Positions 4,888 through 12,932 of a DNA stretch of 18,139 nt are shown piece after piece. Position numbers and translations under genes: made by a program. How positions within the stretch are numbered: position 1 is the first letter of the stretch; every line of letters begins with the position of its first letter. The notes below the pieces were generated by a model. It was not told the origin of the DNA and ran no database searches. It saw only the letters and a list, made by a program, of their open reading frames with translations. The stretch comes from Aquificota bacterium (GTDB lineage: Bacteria; Aquificota; Aquificia; Aquificales; QOAS01): the NCBI GenBank assembly GCA_026987085.1, contig JALSNH010000035.1, positions 1-18,139 on the forward strand. The letters are read 5' to 3'.

Positions 4888-6949
4888 TAAAAAAGGGTAT
4901 ATTGAAGAACTTTACAGCGAAAAGAACGCCTGTCCCGAGCACGGAATAAGTCTGCCTGAACTCTCGCCGAGACTCTTTTCCTTTAACTCCCCCTACGGAG
5001 CTTGTCCCGATTGCAAAGGTTTGGGAGTTAGGTGGGAAATAGACCCTCAAAGTTTAGTTGATGAAAACCTCCCTGCGGAGGATGCTATAAAACCGCTCCA
5101 AACGATGACCTTTAACTACTTAAAGTTTCCCCTCCGCAGGGTTTTGAGATATTTGGGCTACTCTCCGAGGAAAAGGTGGAAAGAGCTCCCCAAGGAGGTC
5201 AAGGAAATAATCCTCTACGGGGAGCATACCTACCTCGATTGGGAGGGTGTAATTCCACACCTCGAGAGGAGATTTTTAGAAAGTGACGCCGAAAGGGTTA
5301 GGGAGGAACTTGAGGACTACATAAGGGAGAAAACCTGCCCAACCTGCGGAGGTTCGAGGCTACGACCCGAGGCCCTCAGCGTTTTAATAGACGGCAAAAG
5401 CATTTGGGATATAGTGCAAATGCCGGTTGGCGAGGCCAAAAAGTTCTTTGAAGAGCTAAAAGGGAAACTCACCAAAAAGGAGCGCCAAATAGCGGAAAGG
5501 CTAATCGACGAAATAATCGCCCGTTTGGGATTTTTGGTAAATGTGGGCCTCGACTACCTTACTTTGAGCAGAACTGCCACCACCTTAAGCGGGGGCGAAG
5601 CGCAAAGGATTAGATTGGCCACCCAGCTTGGGAGCAAACTATCGGGTGTCCTCTACGTGCTCGATGAACCCTCAATAGGACTCCACCCGAGGGATACCAC
5701 AAAGTTAATAAACACCTTAAAAGGTCTAAGAGATTTGGGAAACACCGTTGTGGTGGTAGAGCACGACCCGGAAACTATTGAGAGTGCCGATTGGATCATC
5801 GAGCTTGGGCCCGGTGCGGGTTATAAGGGTGGTCAAGTTGTGGCGGAAGGAACGGTCGAAGATATAAAGCAAAATCCCAACTCCCTAACGGGTGCCTATC
5901 TAAGCGGTAGGCTAAAGATAGAGGTCCCGAAGGAGAGGAGAAAGCCCTCCGGGAAATATTTGGTTATAAAAGGTGCGAGGGAGCACAACCTAAAAAATAT
6001 CGATGTGAAAATACCGCTCGGTCTATTTGTGGCTATTACCGGCGTAAGCGGTAGCGGAAAATCAACCCTAATTTACGATATCCTCTGGAAGGCGGCCAAA
6101 AGGAGGTTTTACAAATCGGCCGACGAACCGGGAGTGCACGATGCTATAGAGGGGTGGGAGCATATCGACAAGGTTATCAATGTGGACCAATCGCCGATAG
6201 GCAGAACCCCCCGCTCCAACCCGGCAACCTACACAAAAATTTTCGATACAATCCGCCAACTGTTTGCCTCAACTCCGGAGGCCAAAGCAAGGGGTTGGAA
6301 ACCGGGCCGCTTTTCCTTCAACGTCAAAGGGGGCCGTTGCGAAGTTTGTCAAGGGGAGGGCGTTATCAAAGTTGAAATGCACTTCCTACCACCCGTTTAT
6401 GTGATCTGCGATGCCTGCAAAGGGACCCGCTACAATGCGGAAACCCTCGAAGTGAAATATAAAGGCAAAAACATCGCCGAAGTTTTGGATATGACAATAG
6501 AAGAGGCCTACGAGTTTTTTAAAAATATACCGAGTTTAGAAAGGAAGCTAAAACTTTTACTCGATGTGGGATTAGGCTATTTAAAACTCGGCCAACCGGC
6601 TCCCACGCTTAGCGGAGGTGAGGCCCAAAGGATAAAACTGGCAAGGGAGCTTTCCAAACGGGATACCGGAAGAACCCTATACCTTCTCGACGAACCCACA
6701 ACCGGCCTCCACACCGACGATGTTAAAAAGCTTATAAAGGTCCTCCAAAGGTTGGTCGATAAAGGAAACACCGTTGTGGTTATAGAGCACAACCTCGACG
6801 TTATAAAGAGCGCCGACTGGATAATAGACCTCGGGCCGGAAGGCGGGGAAAGGGGCGGTCAAATTGTTGCCGAAGGAACACCCGAGGAGGTTGCCCAAAA
6901 TCCCCAAAGCCACACTGGAAAATATCTGAAAAAAGTTTTGAACTTTTAA
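4883..6949 (+). CDS. uvrA: UvrA excinuclease subunit, N-terminally truncated
   Basis: UvrA is the damage-recognition ATPase of nucleotide excision repair. UvrA is usually about 940 residues; this frame has 688 and lacks roughly the first 235, including the first Walker A region. Present are zinc module 1 (C17/H20/C41/C44), ABC signature 1 (LSGGEAQ from residue 235), Walker B 1 (LDEP 260-263), Walker A 2 (GVSGSGKST 387-395), zinc finger 2 (C486-x2-C489-x19-C509-x2-C512), signature 2 from residue 576 and Walker B 2 (Asp603). An in-frame TAG sits directly before the ATG, and the only purine-rich site (AAGGAGAGG) is 18 nt away, so translation may be poor. The remaining 688 codons show no decay. 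It is a recent pseudogene, an assembly artefact or an unusual short protein. Its codons are GC-richer than those of gmhA to the left. Confidence 0.85.
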   Translation: MGKKGYIEELYSEKNACPEHGISLPELSPRLFSFNSPYGACPDCKGLGVRWEIDPQSLVDENLPAEDAIKPLQTMTFNYLKFPLRRVLRYLGYSPRKRWKELPKEVKEIILYGEHTYLDWEGVIPHLERRFLESDAERVREELEDYIREKTCPTCGGSRLRPEALSVLIDGKSIWDIVQMPVGEAKKFFEELKGKLTKKERQIAERLIDEIIARLGFLVNVGLDYLTLSRTATTLSGGEAQRIRLATQLGSKLSGVLYVLDEPSIGLHPRDTTKLINTLKGLRDLGNTVVVVEHDPETIESADWIIELGPGAGYKGGQVVAEGTVEDIKQNPNSLTGAYLSGRLKIEVPKERRKPSGKYLVIKGAREHNLKNIDVKIPLGLFVAITGVSGSGKSTLIYDILWKAAKRRFYKSADEPGVHDAIEGWEHIDKVINVDQSPIGRTPRSNPATYTKIFDTIRQLFASTPEAKARGWKPGRFSFNVKGGRCEVCQGEGVIKVEMHFLPPVYVICDACKGTRYNAETLEVKYKGKNIAEVLDMTIEEAYEFFKNIPSLERKLKLLLDVGLGYLKLGQPAPTLSGGEAQRIKLARELSKRDTGRTLYLLDEPTTGLHTDDVKKLIKVLQRLVDKGNTVVVIEHNLDVIKSADWIIDLGPEGGERGGQIVAEGTPEEVAQNPQSHTGKYLKKVLNF

Positions 6950-7010
6950 ATCTTTCGATTTTCCAAATTTTAAAAAAGTATCTAAGGAAGGTTTATTTCG
7001 ACTGTAGAGT

Positions 7011-7025
7011 TTAATGGAGCATTAA
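7011..7025. promoter_or_regulatory. Small palindrome upstream of gatC
   Basis: TTAATG-GAG-CATTAA is a perfect inverted repeat with 6-bp arms, 13 bp before the gatC ATG, in the 89-bp gap after uvrA. It could be an operator or chance in AT-rich DNA. It also contains the only GGAG near this start, though too far away for a good ribosome-binding site. Confidence 0.2.
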
Positions 7026-7038
7026 AATACCACCATTT

Positions 7039-7329
7039 ATGATAGATAGGGATACGGTTCTAAAAGTGGCCGAACTTGCAAGGTTGAAACTTACCGAGGA
7101 GGAAATAGAACTTTACTCCAAACAGTTAAAGGATATTTTGGAATTTGTTAACACTATGAATGAGGTTAACACCGATAATGTTGAACCCTTTGTGTTGGAA
7201 TTTGAGGAAACCCCTTTAAGGGAAGATACACCGGGCAAAACTCTCCCGAGGGAGGAAATTGAAAAAAATGCTCCCGAATTTGAAAACGGTTTCTTTGTGG
7301 TTCCAAGAATCTTTTCCACCGAAGGTTAA
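7039..7329 (+). CDS. gatC: Asp/Glu-tRNA amidotransferase subunit C
   Basis: GatC is the small subunit of GatCAB, which amidates Glu-tRNA(Gln) and/or Asp-tRNA(Asn); it wraps around and stabilises the GatA-GatB pair. The length (96 residues) and pattern fit the family: an N-terminal helix with VAELARLKLTEEE, then LKDILEFVNTMNEVNTDNVEP, a PLREDTPG turn and a C-terminal FFVVPRIF segment. No good Shine-Dalgarno lies before the ATG. The stop is followed within 10 nt by the YmdB-like gene, so the two are cotranscribed. gatA and gatB are not in the window, which is common. Confidence 0.93.
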   Translation: MIDRDTVLKVAELARLKLTEEEIELYSKQLKDILEFVNTMNEVNTDNVEPFVLEFEETPLREDTPGKTLPREEIEKNAPEFENGFFVVPRIFSTEG

Positions 7330-7338
7330 GTGTTAAAA

Positions 7339-8148
7339 ATGCGCCTTTTAGTGGTTGGGGATATTATAGGCAATCCCGGTAGGAGGGCTTTAAAAAAGTT
7401 CCTCGAAACGGAAGGAAAAGAGCTTAATTACCAATTTTTGGTAGTAAACGGTGAAAACGCCGCCGGGGGTTTCGGAATAACCGAAAAGGTTTACAAAACT
7501 TTAAAATCGCTCGGGGTGGATGCAATTACAACCGGAAACCACGTTTGGGACAAAAAGGAAACTTGGAACTTTATAGGGAAAACAAAAGACCTCCTTAGAC
7601 CGGCAAATTACCCCGATACGGTTCCCGGTTTAGGTTGGAATATTTTTGAAAAAAACGGCGTAAGGATAGCGGTTATAAACCTTATGGGTCTTACTTTTAT
7701 GAACCCCTATTTGGAAAATCCATTCCTGACCTTCGATAGGATTTACGAGGAGGTTAAAAACCGAAGCGATATAGTGGTTGTCGATTTCCACGCCGAGGCC
7801 ACCAGCGAAAAAAATGCCTTTGTTCTCTACGTTAAAGGTAGGGCGCAGCTCGTTTTCGGAACCCACACCCACATTCCCACGGCCGATGAGCGCATCATCG
7901 ACGGCCAAACCGCCTATATAACCGATGTGGGAATGAGTGGAGTTTTAAACTCCGTTATAGGTGTAGAATTTAAAAGGAGCTTGCCCTACTACCTTCAAGG
8001 AATTAAAAAGAAATTCTATATAGCGGAAAAAGGAGATGTGGTTTTCAACGCCCTCTTGGTGGAATTTGATGAAAGTTTTAAACCTGTAAAGGTGGAAAGG
8101 ATACAAAGGCTCTACAGGTGGGAGGAACTAAAGGAAATTTCCGTTTAA
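7339..8148 (+). CDS. YmdB-family metallophosphoesterase
   Basis: A TIGR00282/YmdB-type calcineurin-like phosphoesterase of 269 residues; B. subtilis YmdB hydrolyses 2',3'- and 3',5'-cyclic nucleotides. Metal-ligand motifs are GDIIGNPGR at the N-terminus, NGENAAGGFG, GNHVWDKKE, DFHAE and GTHTHIPTADE, all in the usual order. I chose the ATG at 7339 because the family starts with the first strand (MRLLVVGDI). A GTG at 7330, immediately after the gatC stop and 4 nt after GAAGG, is an alternative that adds three residues. It ends 5 bp from the convergent membrane-protein gene. A role in cyclic-nucleotide or RNA turnover is inferred from family only. Confidence 0.88.
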   Translation: MRLLVVGDIIGNPGRRALKKFLETEGKELNYQFLVVNGENAAGGFGITEKVYKTLKSLGVDAITTGNHVWDKKETWNFIGKTKDLLRPANYPDTVPGLGWNIFEKNGVRIAVINLMGLTFMNPYLENPFLTFDRIYEEVKNRSDIVVVDFHAEATSEKNAFVLYVKGRAQLVFGTHTHIPTADERIIDGQTAYITDVGMSGVLNSVIGVEFKRSLPYYLQGIKKKFYIAEKGDVVFNALLVEFDESFKPVKVERIQRLYRWEELKEISV

Positions 8149-8153
8149 AGGTT

Positions 8154-8627
8154 TTAGTAAATTCCCTTACTTTTGAGGTAAATAAGCCCGCCGAAGGCGG
8201 CTATTAATAGAACTAAAATAATTTTTTCACCTATCCCTCCTGTCTTCATAAGGCGAAAGCTAAACCGTGGGTGGTAGCCTAAGCCTACCGGTATACCTTT
8301 GTAGGTTAAAGCATCGAGTACCAAATGGGAGAGGTATCCGACCCAAAACCCGTAAAGGAAATTCCAGTAAAAATCCCATTTAGGGTAGTTTTTTTCCAAA
8401 AACACCCATAGGACAAAGAGGGCTAAAACAATTATCGGATGGTGGGTTATTCCTCTATGGGTGTTCCATAGGGTGGTTTTTACACCTTTTGGAGGAATGT
8501 AGTAGGTGAATTTCAAATCTATATCGGGAAAAACGGAACCTATTACCGCCAAAGGAATGGCGTAATTGGGAACCTGAAAAAGGTAAGCAAAAACGAGACC
8601 TCCCACAATGTGGGTAGTTCCAAGCAA
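8154..8627 (-). CDS. YdjM/DUF457-type membrane metal-dependent hydrolase
   Basis: A 157-residue inner-membrane protein of the YdjM/DUF457 family, annotated as metal-dependent hydrolases of unproven substrate. Conserved polar motifs sit between hydrophobic helices: TTHIVGG at the N-terminus, FPDID, NTHRGITHHP and HLVLDALTYKG, giving a His/Asp-rich putative metal site, followed by a last helix (IILVLLIAAFGG). The start is a TTG placed 7 nt after a consensus AGGAGG (complement of 8635-8640) lying inside the end of gcvH; the spacing makes this start convincing. It is the last gene of the hldE-OMP-gcvH run. Confidence 0.82.
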   Translation of the reverse strand: MLGTTHIVGGLVFAYLFQVPNYAIPLAVIGSVFPDIDLKFTYYIPPKGVKTTLWNTHRGITHHPIIVLALFVLWVFLEKNYPKWDFYWNFLYGFWVGYLSHLVLDALTYKGIPVGLGYHPRFSFRLMKTGGIGEKIILVLLIAAFGGLIYLKSKGIY

Positions 8628-8629
8628 CC

Positions 8630-9097
8630 TTATTCCTCCTCCACAGGTAAAATATCCTCAGGAGGTTCCTCCTCCCCCTCTTCCACCAGTTCTTTTAGGT
8701 ATTCAGCGTACTCTTCGGCCGTAAGGAGGTCCTCAACTTCGGAAGGATCCCTCATTTCGAGAACGCAAATCCAACCGTCCTCGTAAGGGTATTCGTTGAT
8801 AAGCTCGGGACTATTTTCGAGTTCGCTATTTATATCTACAACTTTACCCGCAACTGGAGCGTAAACGGCCGCTACGCTTTTTACACTTTCTATGTTTGCT
8901 AAGGTATCCCCGCTTTCCACCTCTTGGTTCAATTCGGGGAGCTCCACATAAACTATATCGCCGAGTTCCGACTGGGCATAATCGGTAATACCTACCTTTG
9001 CTTTGTTATCTTCTTCTACCAATAGCCATTCATGTTCCTTTGTGTAAAACCTATCTTTTGGAACCCTATATTTGTCGGCTACGATAATCTCGTCCAT
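8630..9097 (-). CDS. gcvH: Glycine cleavage H-like lipoyl protein
   Basis: A GcvH-fold lipoyl carrier of 155 residues. The lipoyl domain has KEHEWL (residues 20-25), VGITDYAQSELGDIVYVELP and the lipoylation site IESVKS with Lys73, followed by APVAGKVVDIN and DGWICVLE. GcvH normally shuttles the aminomethyl group among the P, T and L proteins; related proteins serve lipoate assembly or sulfur metabolism. The last ~30 residues form an acidic Glu/Pro-rich tail beyond the typical ~125-residue length. None of gcvP, gcvT or lpd is nearby, so the partner is unknown. There is no Shine-Dalgarno at the ATG. Upstream is the outer-membrane gene and downstream the DUF457 gene. Confidence 0.88.
   Translation of the reverse strand: MDEIIVADKYRVPKDRFYTKEHEWLLVEEDNKAKVGITDYAQSELGDIVYVELPELNQEVESGDTLANIESVKSVAAVYAPVAGKVVDINSELENSPELINEYPYEDGWICVLEMRDPSEVEDLLTAEEYAEYLKELVEEGEEEPPEDILPVEEE
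8635..8640 (-). promoter_or_regulatory. Shine-Dalgarno that fixes a TTG start
   Basis: The complement reads AGGAGG, 7 nt before the TTG at 8627. It lies within the last codons of gcvH, so the downstream gene is translated from the same message. Confidence 0.65.
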
Positions 9098-9137
9098 AGT
9101 GGGTAAATAAATATAACGCTTAAAGTAAAAAAAGGAT

Positions 9138-9908
9138 TTAAAAACCCACAGAGAGGGTTAAAGCAGCAAAAGGTCCCCTAGCTTTTACATCCGCCGAAAC
9201 ATTATCTACATTATCCACCCTATACCTTTGATAACGATAACCCGCATCTAAAGAAAGGGTTGCAATCTTAGCAAAACTATAGGACAACCCTGCCGCAACC
9301 CTCCAATCGTAGAAGTAATTCTTGCTTCCGGCGGCTATACCTTTTATATCGCCATACACATGAACAAAAGGAAGGTTTATACCAACCCTTCCGTAAAGGT
9401 AGGGAAGAGGTATCGTTGCAGATTTTGTTTCACTCTGCTGGGTAGTCAAACTTTTTATGGTTGCTTTAAAGTCTATAACTTTAGCTCCGAAACCCCAGGA
9501 GGCATTAATAATTTTTAAATCTAACGGTGTGTAATAAAGAGTTGTATCCAATTGGTGGAATTTAAACTTCGAATACACCCTGTCGTTAACGGCTATTTTC
9601 AAATTACCAAAGGTGAAACTTTTAGAAACCGTTCCTGTTCCTGAGCTATCCATGCGGAGGTATTCAATCCTAATATTGGGAAGGGGTATCAATATCAGAC
9701 TAATGTTGTGCCTAATATCGAGATAAACAAAATATCTAGTTTTATCATGAATGTGGAGATCATTTTTTAAATCTACTTTATCTCCTTCATACTGAACCCA
9801 TCCGGCAAATTTTTCCCTTTGGGGACCTCCTCCAACTTCTATTTGAAAAGCAAAGGAGGAAACGCTTGCCAGAGTTATAGCAGTTAAAAATGCTTTTTTT
9901 AGTGTCAT
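9138..9908 (-). CDS. Outer-membrane beta-barrel protein (TIGR04219-like)
   Basis: A 256-residue secreted protein with an N-terminal signal peptide (about residues 1-20, ending SFA|FQ). The mature part begins with EVGGGPQ and has the region KNDLHIHDKTR followed by LIPLPNIRIEYLRM, a pattern I associate with the TIGR04219 family of outer-membrane proteins. Alternating strands continue to a terminal Phe (LTLSVGF), the BAM recognition signal. The function is unknown. It lies 13 bp after the heptose kinase gene and 40 bp before gcvH, all on the minus strand. No Shine-Dalgarno is evident before the ATG. Confidence 0.75.
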   Translation of the reverse strand: MTLKKAFLTAITLASVSSFAFQIEVGGGPQREKFAGWVQYEGDKVDLKNDLHIHDKTRYFVYLDIRHNISLILIPLPNIRIEYLRMDSSGTGTVSKSFTFGNLKIAVNDRVYSKFKFHQLDTTLYYTPLDLKIINASWGFGAKVIDFKATIKSLTTQQSETKSATIPLPYLYGRVGINLPFVHVYGDIKGIAAGSKNYFYDWRVAAGLSYSFAKIATLSLDAGYRYQRYRVDNVDNVSADVKARGPFAALTLSVGF

Positions 9909-9921
9909 AGGTTTGTTAAGT

Positions 9922-10881
9922 TTACAGATTGCTATCTAAAGTTTGCAAAATTTCCTCCGGGTGTACTTGGGAAGTTCCCAATTTAGATACAGCTATACCG
10001 GCACACAGGTTTGCAAATTTACAAGATATAATCCAATCTTTTGAAGCTATATAAGACGCTGTCAAAGATGCTATAACTGTATCTCCTGCACCGGTAACAT
10101 CGTAAACTTCCCTTGCAGTGGCTGGAAAATGTTTTATATCCTCCCTCACGAGGGCTAGTCCCTTTTCACTTAAAGTAACTACAAGGGTATCCAATTTCAT
10201 TTTTTCTCTCAATATGGGCGCAGTTTCTATATAAGACCCTTGAAGGGAGAAATATTTGGCAATCTCGGAGAACTCCTTAAGGTTTGGAGTCATACAAAAA
10301 AGCCCTCTGTAGGAAAGGTAATTTTGAGGTCTTGGATCCACAAAGGTAGGAACCTCTATTTTTTTCCTCAATAGGTCTCCTAAATATTTAGTAATTACAC
10401 CTTTTGCGTAATCGGAGACTATTACCGCATCGGGGTCAAATTCCTTTAAAACCGTAAATAGGTTTTCCGTTTCCTTTTCCTTTAAAGGTTCTTTACTCTC
10501 CCTATCAATTCGGAGCAGTTGCTGAGATTTTGCTACAACTCTTGTCTTTCTCGTAGTTGGCAGTTTTTCAGATTCTATTAAGTAGAACTCTATCTTTCTT
10601 TGCCTCAAAATTTCCTTTAAAATTTCTCCCTCCGAATCCTTTCCTACCCTTCCTAAAAGTAAAATTTCTCCAACTTCGAGGCTTTTTAAATTTAAAGCAA
10701 CATTAGCCGCGCCTCCGGCGCGGAATTCTTCTCTTTCTATTTCAAAAATAGGAACCGGTGCTTCGGGTGAAATCCTTTCAACTTTACCAAAAATGTATTT
10801 ATCGAGAATTAAATCACCGATAACCGCTATTTTTAAATTTTTAAATTTCCTTAAAAGGTTCTCTATTTGGTTTTTCACCAT
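9922..10881 (-). CDS. hldE: D-glycero-beta-D-manno-heptose-7-phosphate kinase (HldE kinase domain)
   Basis: A PfkB/ribokinase-family kinase corresponding to domain I of HldE (RfaE1/HldA), which phosphorylates heptose 7-phosphate at C1 for ADP-heptose and LPS core synthesis. Motifs are VIGDLILDKYIFG at the N-terminus, SPEAPVP, RAGGAANVALNL, a central VVSDYAKGV, and VTGAGDTV with the catalytic Asp near the C-terminus. At 319 residues it is only the kinase half; the E. coli protein is about 477 residues with a fused nucleotidyltransferase, so that activity must be encoded elsewhere. I chose the ATG at 10881; a GTG immediately before it (10884) is possible. It works downstream of GmhA (4077-4646). 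It is divergent from the permease, with only 48 bp between the starts. Confidence 0.88.
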   Translation of the reverse strand: MVKNQIENLLRKFKNLKIAVIGDLILDKYIFGKVERISPEAPVPIFEIEREEFRAGGAANVALNLKSLEVGEILLLGRVGKDSEGEILKEILRQRKIEFYLIESEKLPTTRKTRVVAKSQQLLRIDRESKEPLKEKETENLFTVLKEFDPDAVIVSDYAKGVITKYLGDLLRKKIEVPTFVDPRPQNYLSYRGLFCMTPNLKEFSEIAKYFSLQGSYIETAPILREKMKLDTLVVTLSEKGLALVREDIKHFPATAREVYDVTGAGDTVIASLTASYIASKDWIISCKFANLCAGIAVSKLGTSQVHPEEILQTLDSNL

Positions 10882-10929
10882 CACTAAGATTTAGTATTGC
10901 TTTTTGCCCACTTTAATTTAAAACCTATC

Positions 10930-12216
10930 ATGAAGAAAAGTAGAAAACTCTCTCTTTGGGAAGCAGTTTCTCTAGCAGTTGGAACAATGATAGGGGCGGG
11001 TATCTTCTCCGTTTTGGGAGTGGGAGCCCAAATTTGCGGTAAAAATCTTCCCTTAGCTTTTTTTCTGGCCGGAATAGTCGCCTGGTTTGTAGCCTATGCC
11101 TATGCCCAGTTGGGAAAAGTGTATATTACCAACGCCGGCCCAATAGGTTTTATCCTACAAGCCTTTGGAGATAGCATTCTTATAGGAGTTTTAGCCTTCC
11201 TCTATTGGTTTTCCTTTGTAGTTTCCATTTCCCTTTTTGCAAAGGCTTTCTCCTATTACGGAATAGCCCTTTTTCATCTACCTAACAATCAACTCACAGT
11301 AGGAATAATAGAGGCTTTAATCATAGCTCTTTTTACAGTTTTAAATTTCTTTGGAGCAAAAGCGGTAGGTAGAGTTGAGTTTTATATAGTTCTTATAAAA
11401 ATTGCTATACTTTTAACATTCGTTGTTTTAGGAATTTGGACTATCCACCCAGAATGGATAAAACCTAACCTTTCACCGTTAGCTTTAAGGGATACACTCT
11501 ATGCGGTTGCAATTTTATTCCTGACCTATATGGGTTTTGGAATAATAACAAATGCATCGGAGGATATAGAAAACCCAAAAAAGAATGTTCCCAAAGCTAT
11601 CTACCTAAGTCTGTTCATAGTAATGTTGATTTACGTTGGTGTTGCTTTGGTTGCTATAGGCAATCTTCCACTAAACGAACTTTTGAAAGCCAAAGAGTAT
11701 GCTTTAGCGGAGGCTGCAAAACCCTTTCTAGGCAATCTTGGTTTTGTATTGGTCTCCATAGGAGCTTTGATATCTACAGCTTCTGCAATAAATGCTACAC
11801 TATATGGAGGAGCAAATGTTGCCTATGTTTTTGCCAAAAAGGGAGAATTACCCAAATTCTTTGAAAGAAAGGCCTGGTTTTCGGAATCGGAAGGACTCTA
11901 TCTAACGGCAATACTTGGTTTAATATTTGCCTTATTTTTCAACCTTGAAGGGGTAGCTTCCCTTGTAAGCTTCACACTTTTGGTTATTTATCAATTTGTA
12001 TTATTGACGCATTATAAACTTGCCCCTTTTGTTGGAGGTTTTAGGTTTATTTCAGTAATAGGATTGGTTTTAATTACAACCGTAGGAATTCTTCTCCTTA
12101 TATACCAATACAAGACAAATATTCAAACTTTCTATACTGCGATAGTTTTAATACCCGCAATAACCCTTTTTGAGTGGTTTTATAAAAGAAAAACCAAACG
12201 AGTTTTTAAAAGTTGA
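10930..12216 (+). CDS. APC-superfamily amino acid/amine permease
   Basis: An inner-membrane secondary transporter of 428 residues with about 12 hydrophobic segments. The first carries the unwound-helix motif GTMIGAGIFS; the hydrophobic core continues through TSASAINATLYGG and ends in a basic tail (KRKTKRVFKS). APC members usually take up amino acids or polyamines by proton or sodium coupling, or exchange them; the substrate here is not predictable. The frame is open from a TTG at 10897, but the ATG at 10930 fits a cytoplasmic KKSRKLSLWEAV start. No Shine-Dalgarno is present; the leader is short and AT-rich. It converges on the small membrane-protein gene with a 7-bp gap. Confidence 0.85.
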   Translation: MKKSRKLSLWEAVSLAVGTMIGAGIFSVLGVGAQICGKNLPLAFFLAGIVAWFVAYAYAQLGKVYITNAGPIGFILQAFGDSILIGVLAFLYWFSFVVSISLFAKAFSYYGIALFHLPNNQLTVGIIEALIIALFTVLNFFGAKAVGRVEFYIVLIKIAILLTFVVLGIWTIHPEWIKPNLSPLALRDTLYAVAILFLTYMGFGIITNASEDIENPKKNVPKAIYLSLFIVMLIYVGVALVAIGNLPLNELLKAKEYALAEAAKPFLGNLGFVLVSIGALISTASAINATLYGGANVAYVFAKKGELPKFFERKAWFSESEGLYLTAILGLIFALFFNLEGVASLVSFTLLVIYQFVLLTHYKLAPFVGGFRFISVIGLVLITTVGILLLIYQYKTNIQTFYTAIVLIPAITLFEWFYKRKTKRVFKS

Positions 12217-12223
12217 ACCTTTT

Positions 12224-12469
12224 CTATCCTATTTTTGAACTTCCTACCAACCACTGAAGGGTTTTAACTAAAGCGTATATACCCGATACGGATAAATTGA
12301 TAACACCCAAAGTTAACAAACTTTTAATATAGACCTCTGCGGTTTCAAAAATATTTTTTGTTCGCAAATAAGAGTAAAAGGCTATAAAAAGGGATATAAA
12401 TACAACAAGGTAATAAATCCATCCAAAGCTAATAGATAGGTAGCCGTAGAAAACTAAAAAAGTATCCAT
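12224..12469 (-). CDS. Small two-helix membrane protein of unknown function
   Basis: An 81-residue protein with two predicted membrane spans: about residues 13-34 (FGWIYYLVVFISLFIAFYSY) and 48-70 (SLLTLGVINLSVSGIYALVK), joined by a short charged loop (LRTKNIFETAE). I do not recognise a family. It starts 13 bp after panD and is probably cotranscribed with it. No Shine-Dalgarno is obvious in the AT-rich gap. Gene size, fit between panD and the convergent permease, and membrane character support it being real. Confidence 0.6.
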   Translation of the reverse strand: MDTFLVFYGYLSISFGWIYYLVVFISLFIAFYSYLRTKNIFETAEVYIKSLLTLGVINLSVSGIYALVKTLQWLVGSSKIG

Positions 12470-12482
12470 TTAAATTTAAAAT

Positions 12483-12860
12483 TTAAACTTTAGTTGTTTC
12501 TGCATTTTTTACAGCCTTTATGGTATTGCTCTCACCCATATAAACTATAGAAGGGCTATAGTTTTCTAGCTCCTCTTCTGAATAAAGAGCGTAAGAAACA
12601 ATTATGATTTTATCCCCCTTCGCCCCTTTACGGGCAGCAGCTCCATTGAGTCGACAGATTCTACTACCTGCGGGTGCCGGAATTATATAGGTAGAAAACC
12701 TTTCACCGTTATTTATGTTATAAACTTCTACCTTTTCGTAAGGAAGTAGGTTAGCCAATTTCATTATCTCCTCGTCCAAAGAAAGGCTTCCTTCATAATA
12801 AAGTTCCGCACCGGTAATAGTTATCTGGTGAATTTTGGATTTAAGCATTATCCGTTGCAT
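12483..12860 (-). CDS. panD: Aspartate 1-decarboxylase
   Basis: PanD makes beta-alanine from aspartate for pantothenate and CoA synthesis; it is a pyruvoyl enzyme that cleaves itself. The cleavage pair is Gly24-Ser25 (YEGSLSLDE). Other active-site positions match E. coli numbering exactly: Lys9, Arg54 and Tyr58, followed by PAPAGSR and NGAAAR. This register supports the ATG at 12860 (MQRIMLKSKIH). The length of 125 residues is normal. No other pantothenate gene is in the window. It leads the small membrane-protein gene at 12224 and is divergent from the GTPase gene. Confidence 0.95.
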   Translation of the reverse strand: MQRIMLKSKIHQITITGAELYYEGSLSLDEEIMKLANLLPYEKVEVYNINNGERFSTYIIPAPAGSRICRLNGAAARKGAKGDKIIIVSYALYSEEELENYSPSIVYMGESNTIKAVKNAETTKV

Positions 12861-12908
12861 TGCTTAAAAATCTATCCTAATATCGCCTCTTAACTTTTCC
12901 ACAAAACT

Positions 12909-12914
12909 TATAAT
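12909..12914 (+). promoter_or_regulatory. Candidate -10 box for the GTPase gene
   Basis: A perfect TATAAT lies 19 bp before the ATG at 12933, leaving room for a start site near 12921 and the AAGGAAG ribosome-binding site. No good -35 hexamer is seen at 16-18 bp, so this is moderate support only. Confidence 0.4.
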
Positions 12915-12932
12915 CAATTTCTTCCAAGGAAG

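Noticed and set aside
6154..6375. Plus-strand 73-codon frame inside uvrA
   Set aside because: It overlaps conserved UvrA motifs in another frame; shadow only.
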